This document shows positions 1 to 5,796 of a stretch of DNA of 5,809 nt, in pieces. Origin of the DNA: Betaproteobacteria bacterium (GTDB taxonomy: Bacteria > Pseudomonadota > Gammaproteobacteria > Burkholderiales > Casimicrobiaceae); the NCBI GenBank assembly GCA_013298455.1, contig JAAFHR010000231.1, forward strand, positions 1 to 5,809. The letters are read 5' to 3'. The position numbers were made by a program, and so were the translations under genes. How positions within the stretch are numbered: the first letter of the stretch is position 1; each line of letters begins with the position of its first letter. The notes beneath the pieces were generated by a model. The model worked only from the letters and a program-made list of their open reading frames with translations, did no database searches and was not told the DNA's origin.

Positions 1-139
1 GCTCATCCGCGGTGGCCGCGTAAAAGATCTTCCGGGTGTTCGCTACCACATGGTGCGTGGATCCCTCGATACGGCGGGCGTTAAAGACCGCAAGCAGTCG
101 CGCTCCAAGTACGGTGCCAAGGCGCCGAAAAAAGCGTAA
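1..139 (+). CDS. rpsL: 30S ribosomal protein S12, C-terminal part (5' end outside window)
   Basis: The last 45 codons of S12 are read from base 2, and base 1 is the final base of the preceding codon. The stop is TAA at 137-139. The fragment begins LIRGGRVKDLPGVRYH, the strongly conserved S12 loop that sits at the decoding centre of the small subunit, and ends in a basic tail (RSKYGAKAPKKA). The lysine at 23-25 corresponds to the Lys88 streptomycin-resistance position of E. coli and is the sensitive wild-type residue. The aspartate at 26-28 is the one that RimO methylthiolates in relatives. About 80 N-terminal residues lie upstream of the window. It is the first gene of the str group, followed by rpsG after an 87-base spacer. 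Identification is secure from the conserved motif and the neighbours. Confidence 0.97.
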   Translation, partial: LIRGGRVKDLPGVRYHMVRGSLDTAGVKDRKQSRSKYGAKAPKKA

Positions 140-149
140 ATCTGTCCGT

Positions 150-166
150 CGGGTCGGCCTGACCCG
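150..166 (+). promoter_or_regulatory. hairpin in rpsL-rpsG spacer
   Basis: CGGGTC (150-155) and GACCCG (161-166) form a perfect 6-bp stem with a 5-base loop. Only TTTC follows, so this is at best a weak terminator or attenuator. In E. coli, S7 represses its own operon by binding the rpsL-rpsG intercistronic RNA. The 87-base spacer here could hold an equivalent site, but I cannot match it to the E. coli structure. The inverted repeat is seen directly; the role is inference. Confidence 0.4.
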
Positions 167-226
167 TTTCAAGTTTCTTGCGCACCGTCATCGTTCTGGC
201 GCGCCCCCACTTTTTGAGGTGTTTCA

Positions 227-697
227 ATGCCCCGTCGTCGCGAAGTTCCCAAACGTGACATTCTTCCGGATCCAAAATTCGGTAATGTCGAAATCTCCAA
301 GTTCATGAACGTCATCATGACGGCTGGTAAGAAAGCTGTTGCTGAGCGTATCGTTTATGGCGCGCTGGACATCATCAGTAAAAAGGGCGGCAAAGACGCG
401 CTCGAGGTGTTTTCGACCGCGCTTGGCAATGCCAAGCCGATGGTTGAAGTGAAAAGCCGCCGCGTTGGCGGTGCAAACTTCCAGGTGCCGGTCGAAGTTC
501 GCCCCGCTCGTCGTTCGGCGTTGTCGATGCGTTGGATTCGCGATGCGGCCCGTAAACGTGGCGAAAAATCGATGGGCGCGCGCCTGGCCAACGAATTGAT
601 GGAAGCCGCCGAAGGTCGCGGCGGTGCCGTGAAAAAGCGTGAGGAAGTTCATCGTATGGCAGAGGCCAACAAGGCCTTCTCACATTTCCGCTTCTAA
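227..697 (+). CDS. rpsG: 30S ribosomal protein S7
   Basis: S7 is a primary 16S rRNA binding protein that nucleates assembly of the 30S head and contacts the E-site tRNA. The 156-residue product has the usual bacterial length. It starts MPRRREVPKR and carries the typical central segment SRRVGGANFQVPVEVRP (about residues 77-93). The helical segment RRSALSMRWIRDAARKR follows, and the C-terminal tail is HRMAEANKAFSHFRF. The ATG at 227 is supported by a strong Shine-Dalgarno sequence, GAGGTG at 216-221, five bases upstream. The gene sits between rpsL and fusA, the standard str order. In E. coli S7 is the translational repressor of this operon. No truncation or unusual residue is seen. Confidence 0.98.
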   Translation: MPRRREVPKRDILPDPKFGNVEISKFMNVIMTAGKKAVAERIVYGALDIISKKGGKDALEVFSTALGNAKPMVEVKSRRVGGANFQVPVEVRPARRSALSMRWIRDAARKRGEKSMGARLANELMEAAEGRGGAVKKREEVHRMAEANKAFSHFRF

Positions 698-721
698 GCA
701 TTCAAATTTAATTTTCTGCCA

Positions 722-740
722 CGTCCGTCACGAGCGGACG
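722..740 (+). promoter_or_regulatory. hairpin in rpsG-fusA spacer
   Basis: CGTCCG (722-727) pairs perfectly with CGGACG (735-740) around a 7-base loop. It lies between an A/T-rich stretch (about 701-716), just after the rpsG stop, and the fusA ribosome binding site. No T-run follows, so it is not a standard terminator. A single-stranded A/U-rich segment beside a stem would suit RNase E processing or 3'-end protection, but this is inference. Confidence 0.4.
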
Positions 741-749
741 CGAGCATTT

Positions 750-754
750 GGTGA
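750..754 (+). promoter_or_regulatory. fusA ribosome binding site that decides the start
   Basis: GGTGA at 750-754 matches part of the AGGAGGTGA anti-16S consensus and lies five bases before the ATG at 760. It overlaps the in-frame TTG (748) and GTG (751) codons. This argues that those codons are part of the ribosome binding site and not the start. Confidence 0.5.
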
Positions 755-759
755 CTGTT

Positions 760-2856
760 ATGCCCCGCACTACCCCGATTAGTCGTTATCGAAATATTGG
801 TATCTCCGCGCACATTGACGCAGGCAAGACCACGACCACTGAGCGCATCCTGTTCTACACCGGCGTTTCCCACAAGATTGGCGAAGTGCACGATGGCGCG
901 GCCACCATGGACTGGATGGAGCAAGAGCGTGAGCGCGGTATCACGATCACCTCGGCTGCGACGACCTGCTTCTGGAAGGGAATGGACAAAAACTTCCCTG
1001 AGCATCGCATCAACATCATTGACACCCCCGGACACGTCGACTTCACGATTGAAGTTGAGCGTTCGATGCGTGTACTCGATGGCGCCTGCATGGTTTACTG
1101 CGCCGTGGGTGGCGTGCAGCCGCAATCGGAAACGGTGTGGCGTCAAGCTAACAAATACAAGGTGCCACGCCTCGCATTCGTTAACAAGATGGATCGTACG
1201 GGCGCTGACTTCTTCAAGGTCTATGACCAAATGAAGATTCGCCTTAAGGCGAACCCCGTTCCGATGCAGGTTCCGATTGGCGCCGAAGAAAATTTCCAAG
1301 GCGTGATTGATCTCGTTCGCATGAAAGCGATTTTCTGGGACGAAGCGTCACAGGGCATGAAGTACGAAGCGCGCGAAATTCCTGCTGAGCTCAAAGAAGC
1401 TGCTGACAAATGGCGCAGCGCCATGGTCGAGAGCGCCGCTGAGGCCAACGAAGAGCTGATGAACAAGTACCTCGAAGAGGGCGACTTGTCGGCCGAAGAC
1501 ATCAAGCTTGGCATTCGTACACGCACGATCGCCAGTGAAATCGTTCCAATGTTCTGCGGTTCGGCGTTTAAGAACAAAGGCGTTCAGGCGATGCTTGACG
1601 CTGTGATCGAGTACATGCCTGCGCCGACGGATATTCCGCCGGTCAATGGCATTGACGACGACGACAAGCCTATCGTGCGCCAGGCTACCGACGAAGAGAA
1701 ATTCTCTGCGTTGGCGTTCAAGATCATGACCGACCCGTTCGTGGGTCAGCTGATCTTCTTCCGTGTTTACTCCGGCGTTGTAGCTACTGGCGACACGATT
1801 TACAACCCCGTCAAGGGCAAGAAAGAGCGTATTGGTCGTCTGCTGCAGATGCACGCCAACCAACGCGAGGAGCTAAAGGAAGTTCGCGCTGGCGACATCG
1901 CCGCTGCGGTGGGTCTTCGTGAAGCGACGACGGGTGACACGCTGTGCGACCCTAGCGCGTTGATCACGCTTGAGCGAATGGTGTTCCCTGAGCCAGTGAT
2001 CTCGCAGGCCGTTGAGCCAAAGACCAAAGTCGACCAAGAAAAGATGGGCATTGCGCTCAATCGTTTGGCGCAAGAGGACCCTTCGTTCCGTGTCCGCACC
2101 GACGAAGAGTCTGGTCAGACGATTATTTCTGGCATGGGCGAGCTCCACTTGGAAATTCTGGTCGATCGCATGAAGCGCGAGTTCGGCGTTGAAGCGAGCG
2201 TTGGTAAGCCACAGGTGGCCTACCGCGAAACGATTCGTAAGTCGTGCGAAATCGAAGGCAAATTCGTTAAACAATCGGGCGGACGTGGTCAATACGGTCA
2301 CGTTTGGCTCAAGCTTGATCCTCAGGAAGCTGGTAAGGGCTACGAGTTCGTTGACGCCATCAAAGGCGGCACCGTTCCACGTGAGTACATCCCCGCCGTT
2401 GCCAAAGGCTTGGTTGAGACGCTACCTAACGGCGTCTTGGCAGGCTTCCCTGTGGTCGACGTAAAGGTCACGCTGTTCGATGGTTCGTTCCACGAAGTTG
2501 ACTCTAACGAAAACGCCTTCAAAATGGCTGCGTCGATGGCGTTCAAAGACGGCATGCGCAAAGCCAACGCTGTGCTGCTCGAACCGATGATGGCCGTCGA
2601 GGTCGAAACGCCAGAAGACTACGCTGGCACGGTGATGGGTGATTTGTCCTCACGTCGCGGCATGGTTCAGGGCATGGACGACGTGCTCGGCGGAAAAATC
2701 ATCAAGGCGGAAGTTCCGCTCGGCGAAATGTTCGGCTACTCCACCTCGCTGCGCTCGGCTACACAAGGTCGCGCAACGTACACCATGGAATTCAAGCATT
2801 ACTCAGAAGCGCCTAAAAACGTGGCTGAGGCAGTGATGAAGGCCAAAGCGGGCTAA
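760..2856 (+). CDS. fusA: translation elongation factor G (EF-G)
   Basis: EF-G is the GTPase that drives tRNA-mRNA translocation and, with ribosome recycling factor, splits post-termination ribosomes. With the ATG at 760 the product is 698 residues. It begins MPRTTPISRYRNIGISAHID, which aligns with the usual MARKTPI..YRNIGISAHID start. The reading frame is open to a TTG at 748, but that start would add four residues not normal for the family. The G domain shows AHIDAGKTT (17-25), RGITI (switch I, 59-63), DTPGH (88-92, with catalytic His92), NKMD (142-145) and SAF (268-270). Domain II follows from about residue 305, and GGRGQYGHV at about 507 marks domain IV. Domain V closes the protein with GEMFGYSTSLRSATQGRATY near the C-terminus. 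It is complete and uninterrupted, follows rpsG by 62 bases and precedes tuf by 79. Confidence 0.98.
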   Translation: MPRTTPISRYRNIGISAHIDAGKTTTTERILFYTGVSHKIGEVHDGAATMDWMEQERERGITITSAATTCFWKGMDKNFPEHRINIIDTPGHVDFTIEVERSMRVLDGACMVYCAVGGVQPQSETVWRQANKYKVPRLAFVNKMDRTGADFFKVYDQMKIRLKANPVPMQVPIGAEENFQGVIDLVRMKAIFWDEASQGMKYEAREIPAELKEAADKWRSAMVESAAEANEELMNKYLEEGDLSAEDIKLGIRTRTIASEIVPMFCGSAFKNKGVQAMLDAVIEYMPAPTDIPPVNGIDDDDKPIVRQATDEEKFSALAFKIMTDPFVGQLIFFRVYSGVVATGDTIYNPVKGKKERIGRLLQMHANQREELKEVRAGDIAAAVGLREATTGDTLCDPSALITLERMVFPEPVISQAVEPKTKVDQEKMGIALNRLAQEDPSFRVRTDEESGQTIISGMGELHLEILVDRMKREFGVEASVGKPQVAYRETIRKSCEIEGKFVKQSGGRGQYGHVWLKLDPQEAGKGYEFVDAIKGGTVPREYIPAVAKGLVETLPNGVLAGFPVVDVKVTLFDGSFHEVDSNENAFKMAASMAFKDGMRKANAVLLEPMMAVEVETPEDYAGTVMGDLSSRRGMVQGMDDVLGGKIIKAEVPLGEMFGYSTSLRSATQGRATYTMEFKHYSEAPKNVAEAVMKAKAG

Positions 2857-2872
2857 CACTCCACGAAAACTT

Positions 2873-2898
2873 AATGGCCGCCAATTGAAGCGGCCGTT
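2873..2898 (+). promoter_or_regulatory. hairpin in fusA-tuf spacer
   Basis: GGCCGC (2876-2881) and GCGGCC (2890-2895) form a perfect 6-bp stem with loop CAATTGAA. Three flanking pairs (A-U, A-U and a G-U wobble) extend it to 9 bp. No T-run follows, so transcription probably continues into tuf. It could stabilise or process the mRNA and help tuf be expressed above fusA. The stem is seen; the role is inferred. Confidence 0.45.
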
Positions 2899-2935
2899 GC
2901 TAAACGATTTAAGCAATTAACTAAGGAAATACATC

Positions 2936-4126
2936 ATGGCAAAGACAAAGTTTGAACGCACCAAACCGCACGTCAACGTAGGCACGATTGGTCACGTCGA
3001 CCACGGCAAAACGACCCTGACGGCAGCGATCACCACGGTGCTCTCACGCAAATTCGGCGGTGAAGCCAAAGCCTACGACCAGATTGACGCAGCACCTGAA
3101 GAAAAAGCACGCGGCATCACGATTAACACCGCCCACGTTGAATACGAAACGGCCAACCGTCACTACGCCCACGTTGACTGCCCCGGCCACGCCGACTACG
3201 TCAAAAACATGATCACTGGTGCCGCCCAAATGGACGGCGCCATTCTGGTGTGCTCCGCGGCTGACGGCCCAATGCCACAAACGCGCGAACACATCCTCCT
3301 CTCCCGTCAGGTCGGCGTTCCCTACATCATCGTATTCCTCAACAAATGCGACATGGTGGATGATGCCGAGCTTCTCGAACTCGTCGAAATGGAAGTTCGC
3401 GAACTTCTTTCCAAATACGACTTCCCTGGCGACGACATCCCGATCATCAAAGGCTCCGCCAAGCTCGCCCTCGAAGGCGACAAGAGCGACCTAGGTGAGC
3501 CCTGCATCGACCGTCTGGCTGCGGCGCTTGACAGCTACATCCCCACACCAGAGCGCGCCATTGACGGCGCCTTCCTGATGCCTGTAGAAGACGTCTTCTC
3601 CATCTCTGGTCGCGGCACCGTCGTGACCGGTCGTATCGAGCGCGGCATCGTCAAAGTCGGCGAAGAGATCGAAATCGTGGGTATCAAGCCTACGGTGAAA
3701 ACCACCTGCACCGGTGTTGAGATGTTCCGTAAGCTCCTCGACCAAGGTCAAGCGGGCGACAACGTTGGTATTCTCCTGCGCGGCACCAAGCGCGAAGACG
3801 TCGAGCGCGGCCAAGTGCTCTGCAAGCCCGGCTCAATCAACCCACACACCGATTTCGAATGTGAAATCTACGTTCTCTCCAAGGACGAAGGTGGTCGTCA
3901 CACCCCATTCTTCAACAACTACCGTCCCCAGTTCTACTTCCGCACCACGGACGTAACCGGTTCGGTCACGCTGCCAGCGGGCACTGAAATGGTGATGCCA
4001 GGCGACAACGTGAAGATGACGGTGGCGCTGATCAACCCGATCGCGATGGAAGAGAAGCTCCGCTTCGCCATTCGTGAAGGTGGTCGTACCGTGGGTGCCG
4101 GTGTTGTCTCTAAGATCCTGAAGTAA
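2936..4126 (+). CDS. tuf: translation elongation factor Tu (EF-Tu)
   Basis: EF-Tu is the GTPase that brings aminoacyl-tRNA to the ribosomal A site and is usually the most abundant bacterial protein. The product is 396 residues, full family length. The G domain carries GHVDHGKT (19-26), RGITIN (59-64), DCPGH (81-85, catalytic His85), NKCD (136-139) and SAK (174-176). Domains II and III follow, with GRGTVVTGRIERG and, near the end, RFAIREGGRTVGAGVVSKIL. The ATG at 2936 has TAAGGA at 2922-2927 eight bases upstream. The gene follows fusA but is followed by trpT-secE and not by rpsJ, so it joins the context of one tuf copy to that of the other. Lysine codons shift along the gene: AAA for all nine between residues 10 and 172, AAG for the last eight. 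Whether it is a tufA, tufB or hybrid copy cannot be told here. Confidence 0.98.
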   Translation: MAKTKFERTKPHVNVGTIGHVDHGKTTLTAAITTVLSRKFGGEAKAYDQIDAAPEEKARGITINTAHVEYETANRHYAHVDCPGHADYVKNMITGAAQMDGAILVCSAADGPMPQTREHILLSRQVGVPYIIVFLNKCDMVDDAELLELVEMEVRELLSKYDFPGDDIPIIKGSAKLALEGDKSDLGEPCIDRLAAALDSYIPTPERAIDGAFLMPVEDVFSISGRGTVVTGRIERGIVKVGEEIEIVGIKPTVKTTCTGVEMFRKLLDQGQAGDNVGILLRGTKREDVERGQVLCKPGSINPHTDFECEIYVLSKDEGGRHTPFFNNYRPQFYFRTTDVTGSVTLPAGTEMVMPGDNVKMTVALINPIAMEEKLRFAIREGGRTVGAGVVSKILK

Positions 4127-4133
4127 GTAGTAC

Positions 4134-4157
4134 GGCGTGTGGCAATCGCTGCACGCC
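4134..4157 (+). promoter_or_regulatory. hairpin between tuf and tRNA-Trp
   Basis: GGCGTGTGGC (4134-4143) pairs with GCTGCACGCC (4148-4157) over 10 bp, including two G-U wobbles, around the tetraloop AATC. It ends seven bases before the tRNA 5' end. No T-run follows, so it does not look like a terminator. It is well placed to cap the 3' end of the tuf mRNA once the tRNA is cut out of a shared transcript. The pairing is direct; the role is inference. Confidence 0.5.
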
Positions 4158-4164
4158 TCACATG

Positions 4165-4238
4165 AGGGGCGTAGCTTAGTGGTAAAGCTACGGTTTCCAA
4201 AACCGTCGATGGGGGTTCGATTCCCTCCGCCCCTGCCA
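4165..4238 (+). tRNA. trpT: tRNA-Trp (anticodon CCA)
   Basis: A full 74-base cloverleaf can be folded. The acceptor stem pairs AGGGGCG (4165-4171) with CGCCCCT (4228-4234). The D arm is GCTT/AAGC with loop AGTGGTA. The anticodon stem is ACGGT/ACCGT with loop TTCCAAA, placing anticodon CCA at 4197-4199 after T33. The variable loop is 4 bases. The T arm GGGGG/CCCTC has one G-U pair and loop TTCGATT. The discriminator is G4235 and the CCA end is encoded at 4236-4238. CCA reads UGG, so it is tRNA-Trp, and it closely resembles the E. coli molecule in the acceptor and anticodon arms. It starts 38 bases after tuf and ends 41 bases before secE, so it is probably cut out of a tuf-secE transcript by RNase P and 3' nucleases. 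This tuf-trpT-secE placement is known from betaproteobacteria. Confidence 0.97.
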
Positions 4239-4279
4239 CCGCTCCCGTGGCGTCCGCTCGAAAGCAAACAGATTTCTCC

Positions 4280-4636
4280 ATGAACGACACAGCAAAAAAC
4301 TGGCTCATTGTTATCGGCTCGCTGGCTTGCGTGGGCTTGGGCGTTTTCGGTTTCTATCGGTTTGCAGAATCGCCGTTGGTGGTGCGCTTGGCCATGATTA
4401 TTGCCGGTCTCGCGGCCGGTGCGGGTGTGGCGTACTTGTCGACGCAAGGCAAAACTTTTGTGCAGTTCGCTCGCGAATCGATTGACGAAGGCAAAAAGGT
4501 GGCTTGGCCAACGCGCAAAGAAACGATTCAAATGACTTTGATCGTGTTCGTGTTTGCGGTCGTGATGGCGATTTTCTTGTTTGCGGTCGACACCGCGATT
4601 GGATATCTGATTGCTTGGTTAACCAAGCGCGGTTAA
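4280..4636 (+). CDS. secE: preprotein translocase subunit SecE
   Basis: SecE is the essential clamp subunit of the inner-membrane SecYEG channel. With the ATG at 4280 the product is 118 residues, close to the family norm for proteobacteria with three membrane helices. TM1 spans about residues 8-28 and TM2 about 33-53. An amphipathic cytoplasmic helix (about 57-82) holds the conserved KKVAWPTRKET motif at 72-82, and TM3 spans about 87-111. The frame is open to a GTG at 4247, but that start would add an 11-residue polar extension, begins only nine bases after the tRNA CCA end, and has no ribosome binding site. The ATG at 4280 also lacks a clear Shine-Dalgarno sequence, so initiation may be weak, which would suit a membrane protein encoded among very highly expressed genes. 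Its neighbours trpT and nusG support the call. Confidence 0.95.
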   Translation: MNDTAKNWLIVIGSLACVGLGVFGFYRFAESPLVVRLAMIIAGLAAGAGVAYLSTQGKTFVQFARESIDEGKKVAWPTRKETIQMTLIVFVFAVVMAIFLFAVDTAIGYLIAWLTKRG

Positions 4637-4641
4637 ACCGC
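4613..4641 (+). promoter_or_regulatory. two back-to-back hairpins across the secE stop
   Basis: GCTTGGTTAACCAAGC (4613-4628) is a perfect 16-bp palindrome. As RNA it can form a 6-bp stem with loop UUAA, within the last codons of secE. It is directly followed by GCGGT/ACCGC (4629-4633 and 4637-4641), a 5-bp stem whose loop is the TAA stop codon. No base separates the two stems, so they could stack. No T-run follows. A role in mRNA processing or in separating secE from nusG translation is inference. Confidence 0.4.
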
Positions 4642-4682
4642 ATGACATAGCGCCGATTGATTGACCTTCACCGCAGAAACTC

Positions 4683-5267
4683 ATGAACGACGACAGCAAC
4701 GCAGTCTCAGTAGCTACTGAAGCGCCCGCCACCAAGCCGAAGCGCTGGTACGTTGTGCACGCGTTTTCGGGCTTCGAAAAGACCGTGCAGCGCGCACTTA
4801 TTGAGCGTATCGCTCGTTCCGAAGTGTCAGATCAGTTCGGCCAAGTATTAGTGCCTGTCGAAGAGGTCATTGAAATTAAAAACGGCCAGAAAAAAGCGTC
4901 TGAGCGAAAGTTTTTCCCCGGCTACGTTCTGGTTGAAATGGACATGACCGATGACTCTTGGCATTTGGTCAAGAGCACACCCAAAGTCACCGGATTCATC
5001 GGCGGCACGGCAACACGGCCTGCGCCGATCAGCGCCAAAGAAGTCGAGACGATTCTCGGGCAAATTCAAGTCGGCGGCGACAAGCCAAAGCCAAAGATTT
5101 TGTTCCAGGTTGGCGAGGCTGTTCGCGTCAAGGACGGACCGTTCGCCGATTTCATGGGCAACGTCGAAGACGTTAACTACGAGAAATCAAAACTGCACGT
5201 TTCGGTGATGATCTTCGGACGCGCCACCCCTGTCGAACTCGATTTTGGTCAGGTCGAAAAAGCTTAA
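4683..5267 (+). CDS. nusG: transcription termination/antitermination factor NusG
   Basis: NusG binds the RNA polymerase clamp and suppresses pausing. Through its KOW domain it contacts either Rho or ribosomal protein S10. The 194-residue product is slightly longer than the 181-residue E. coli protein because of a polar N-terminal lead of about 19 residues (MNDDSNAVSVATEAP...). The NGN domain runs from KRWYVVHAFSGFEK (20-33) to about residue 125 and includes the hallmark FFPGYVLVEM (77-86). The KOW domain covers about residues 139-194, with GEAVRVKDGPFADFMGNV at 144-161 and FGRATPVELDFGQVEK at the end. The ATG at 4683 is the only plausible start before the NGN domain, although no Shine-Dalgarno sequence is visible. 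It lies 46 bases after secE and 92 before rplK, the usual secE-nusG-rplK order. Confidence 0.97.
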   Translation: MNDDSNAVSVATEAPATKPKRWYVVHAFSGFEKTVQRALIERIARSEVSDQFGQVLVPVEEVIEIKNGQKKASERKFFPGYVLVEMDMTDDSWHLVKSTPKVTGFIGGTATRPAPISAKEVETILGQIQVGGDKPKPKILFQVGEAVRVKDGPFADFMGNVEDVNYEKSKLHVSVMIFGRATPVELDFGQVEKA

Positions 5268-5272
5268 TCATT

Positions 5273-5348
5273 TAAGTGATCAGATCGTTGATCTGGTCGT
5301 TTGTAACGGGGAGAGTGTCGTAAATCCGGCATTCGTTTGTACCCAAAC
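5273..5348 (+). promoter_or_regulatory. structured rplK leader, candidate L1 autoregulatory site
   Basis: Three adjacent stems fill most of the nusG-rplK spacer. The first pairs 5273-5286 with 5290-5303 over 14 bp, including four G-U pairs, with core CAGATC-GTT-GATCTG. The second pairs 5313-5320 with 5327-5334 over 8 bp, including two G-U pairs, with loop TAAATC. The third is GTTTG-TACC-CAAAC at 5335-5348, directly abutting the rplK ribosome binding site AGGAG (5350-5354). Alternatively GGG at 5309-5311 can pair with CCC at 5342-5344. This would place the second stem above an asymmetric internal loop, the general form of an L1-binding RNA. In E. coli L1 represses rplK-rplA by binding such a leader. 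The pairings are read from the sequence; L1 binding is inference from position and shape. Confidence 0.4.
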
Positions 5349-5359
5349 TAGGAGCCATC

Positions 5360-5794
5360 ATGGCAAAGAAAATCGTCGGCTTTATTAAGCTGCAAGTCCC
5401 CGCGGGAAAGGCTAACCCTTCACCGCCTATCGGTCCGGCTCTCGGTCAACGCGGTCTCAACATCATGGAATTCTGCAAAGCGTTTAACGCGCAGACCCAA
5501 GGTATGGAGCCCGGTATGCCGATTCCCGTGACCATCACCGCATTCGCGGACAAGAGTTTCACCTTCATCATGGGTACGCCGCCAGCGACGTATCTGATCA
5601 AGAAGGAATCTAAAGTTCAAAAGGGTTCGCCGAAGCCGCATACCGACAAAGTCGGCAAGCTCACGCGCGCCCAAGCAGAAGCCATCGCGAAAGTCAAAAT
5701 GCCTAACCTCACCGCTGCGGACATGGATGCGGCCGTCCGCACCATCGCAGGTAGCGCACGCTCGATGGGCATTACTGTTGAGGGAGTGAACTAA
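5360..5794 (+). CDS. rplK: 50S ribosomal protein L11
   Basis: L11 binds the GTPase-associated region of 23S rRNA at the base of the stalk, where factors such as EF-G act, and is needed for RelA activation in relatives. The 144-residue product has the family length. The N-terminal domain (about 1-70) contains the proline-rich GKANPSPPIGPALGQRG (17-33), the thiopeptide-sensitive surface, followed by NIMEFCKAFNAQT. The C-terminal rRNA-binding domain ends with AGSARSMGITVEG. The ATG at 5360 has AGGAG at 5350-5354 five bases upstream. It follows nusG, and its stop is two bases from the rplA start, so the pair is almost certainly translationally coupled. No missing conserved segment is seen. Confidence 0.98.
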   Translation: MAKKIVGFIKLQVPAGKANPSPPIGPALGQRGLNIMEFCKAFNAQTQGMEPGMPIPVTITAFADKSFTFIMGTPPATYLIKKESKVQKGSPKPHTDKVGKLTRAQAEAIAKVKMPNLTAADMDAAVRTIAGSARSMGITVEGVN

Positions 5795-5796
5795 TC

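Noticed and set aside
36..308. Open frame on the + strand across the end of rpsL and start of rpsG
   Set aside because: It is out of frame with both real genes, and its basic composition is what shifted ribosomal protein codons give. No ribosome binding site supports it.
748..759. Upstream in-frame TTG/GTG starts for fusA
   Set aside because: The ATG at 760 gives the family-typical N-terminus, and the upstream codons overlap the likely ribosome binding site.
694..1299. Antisense open frame (201 codons) opposite the start of fusA
   Set aside because: It overlaps a highly conserved EF-G coding region, has no recognisable domain, and is best explained as a codon-bias shadow.
1654..1668. Four tandem GAC codons followed by AAG (DDDDK) in EF-G
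   Set aside because: It looks like an enterokinase site or tag, but lies in a variable acidic linker between the G domain and domain II and is natural in this context.
2886..2913. Possible promoter TTGAAG - 16 bases - TTTAAG before tuf
   Set aside because: Each box matches the consensus at only 4 of 6 positions, and the first overlaps the fusA-tuf hairpin. An internal tuf promoter is plausible but this one is not convincing.
4247..4279. Upstream GTG start for secE
   Set aside because: It begins nine bases after the tRNA end, lacks a ribosome binding site and adds residues not typical of SecE.
3833..4531. Long antisense open frame (232 codons) across the end of tuf, the tRNA and secE
   Set aside because: It runs opposite three well-supported genes and through a tRNA. 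It is low-complexity, His/Arg-rich and resembles no family I know. Such frames are common opposite GC-rich coding DNA.
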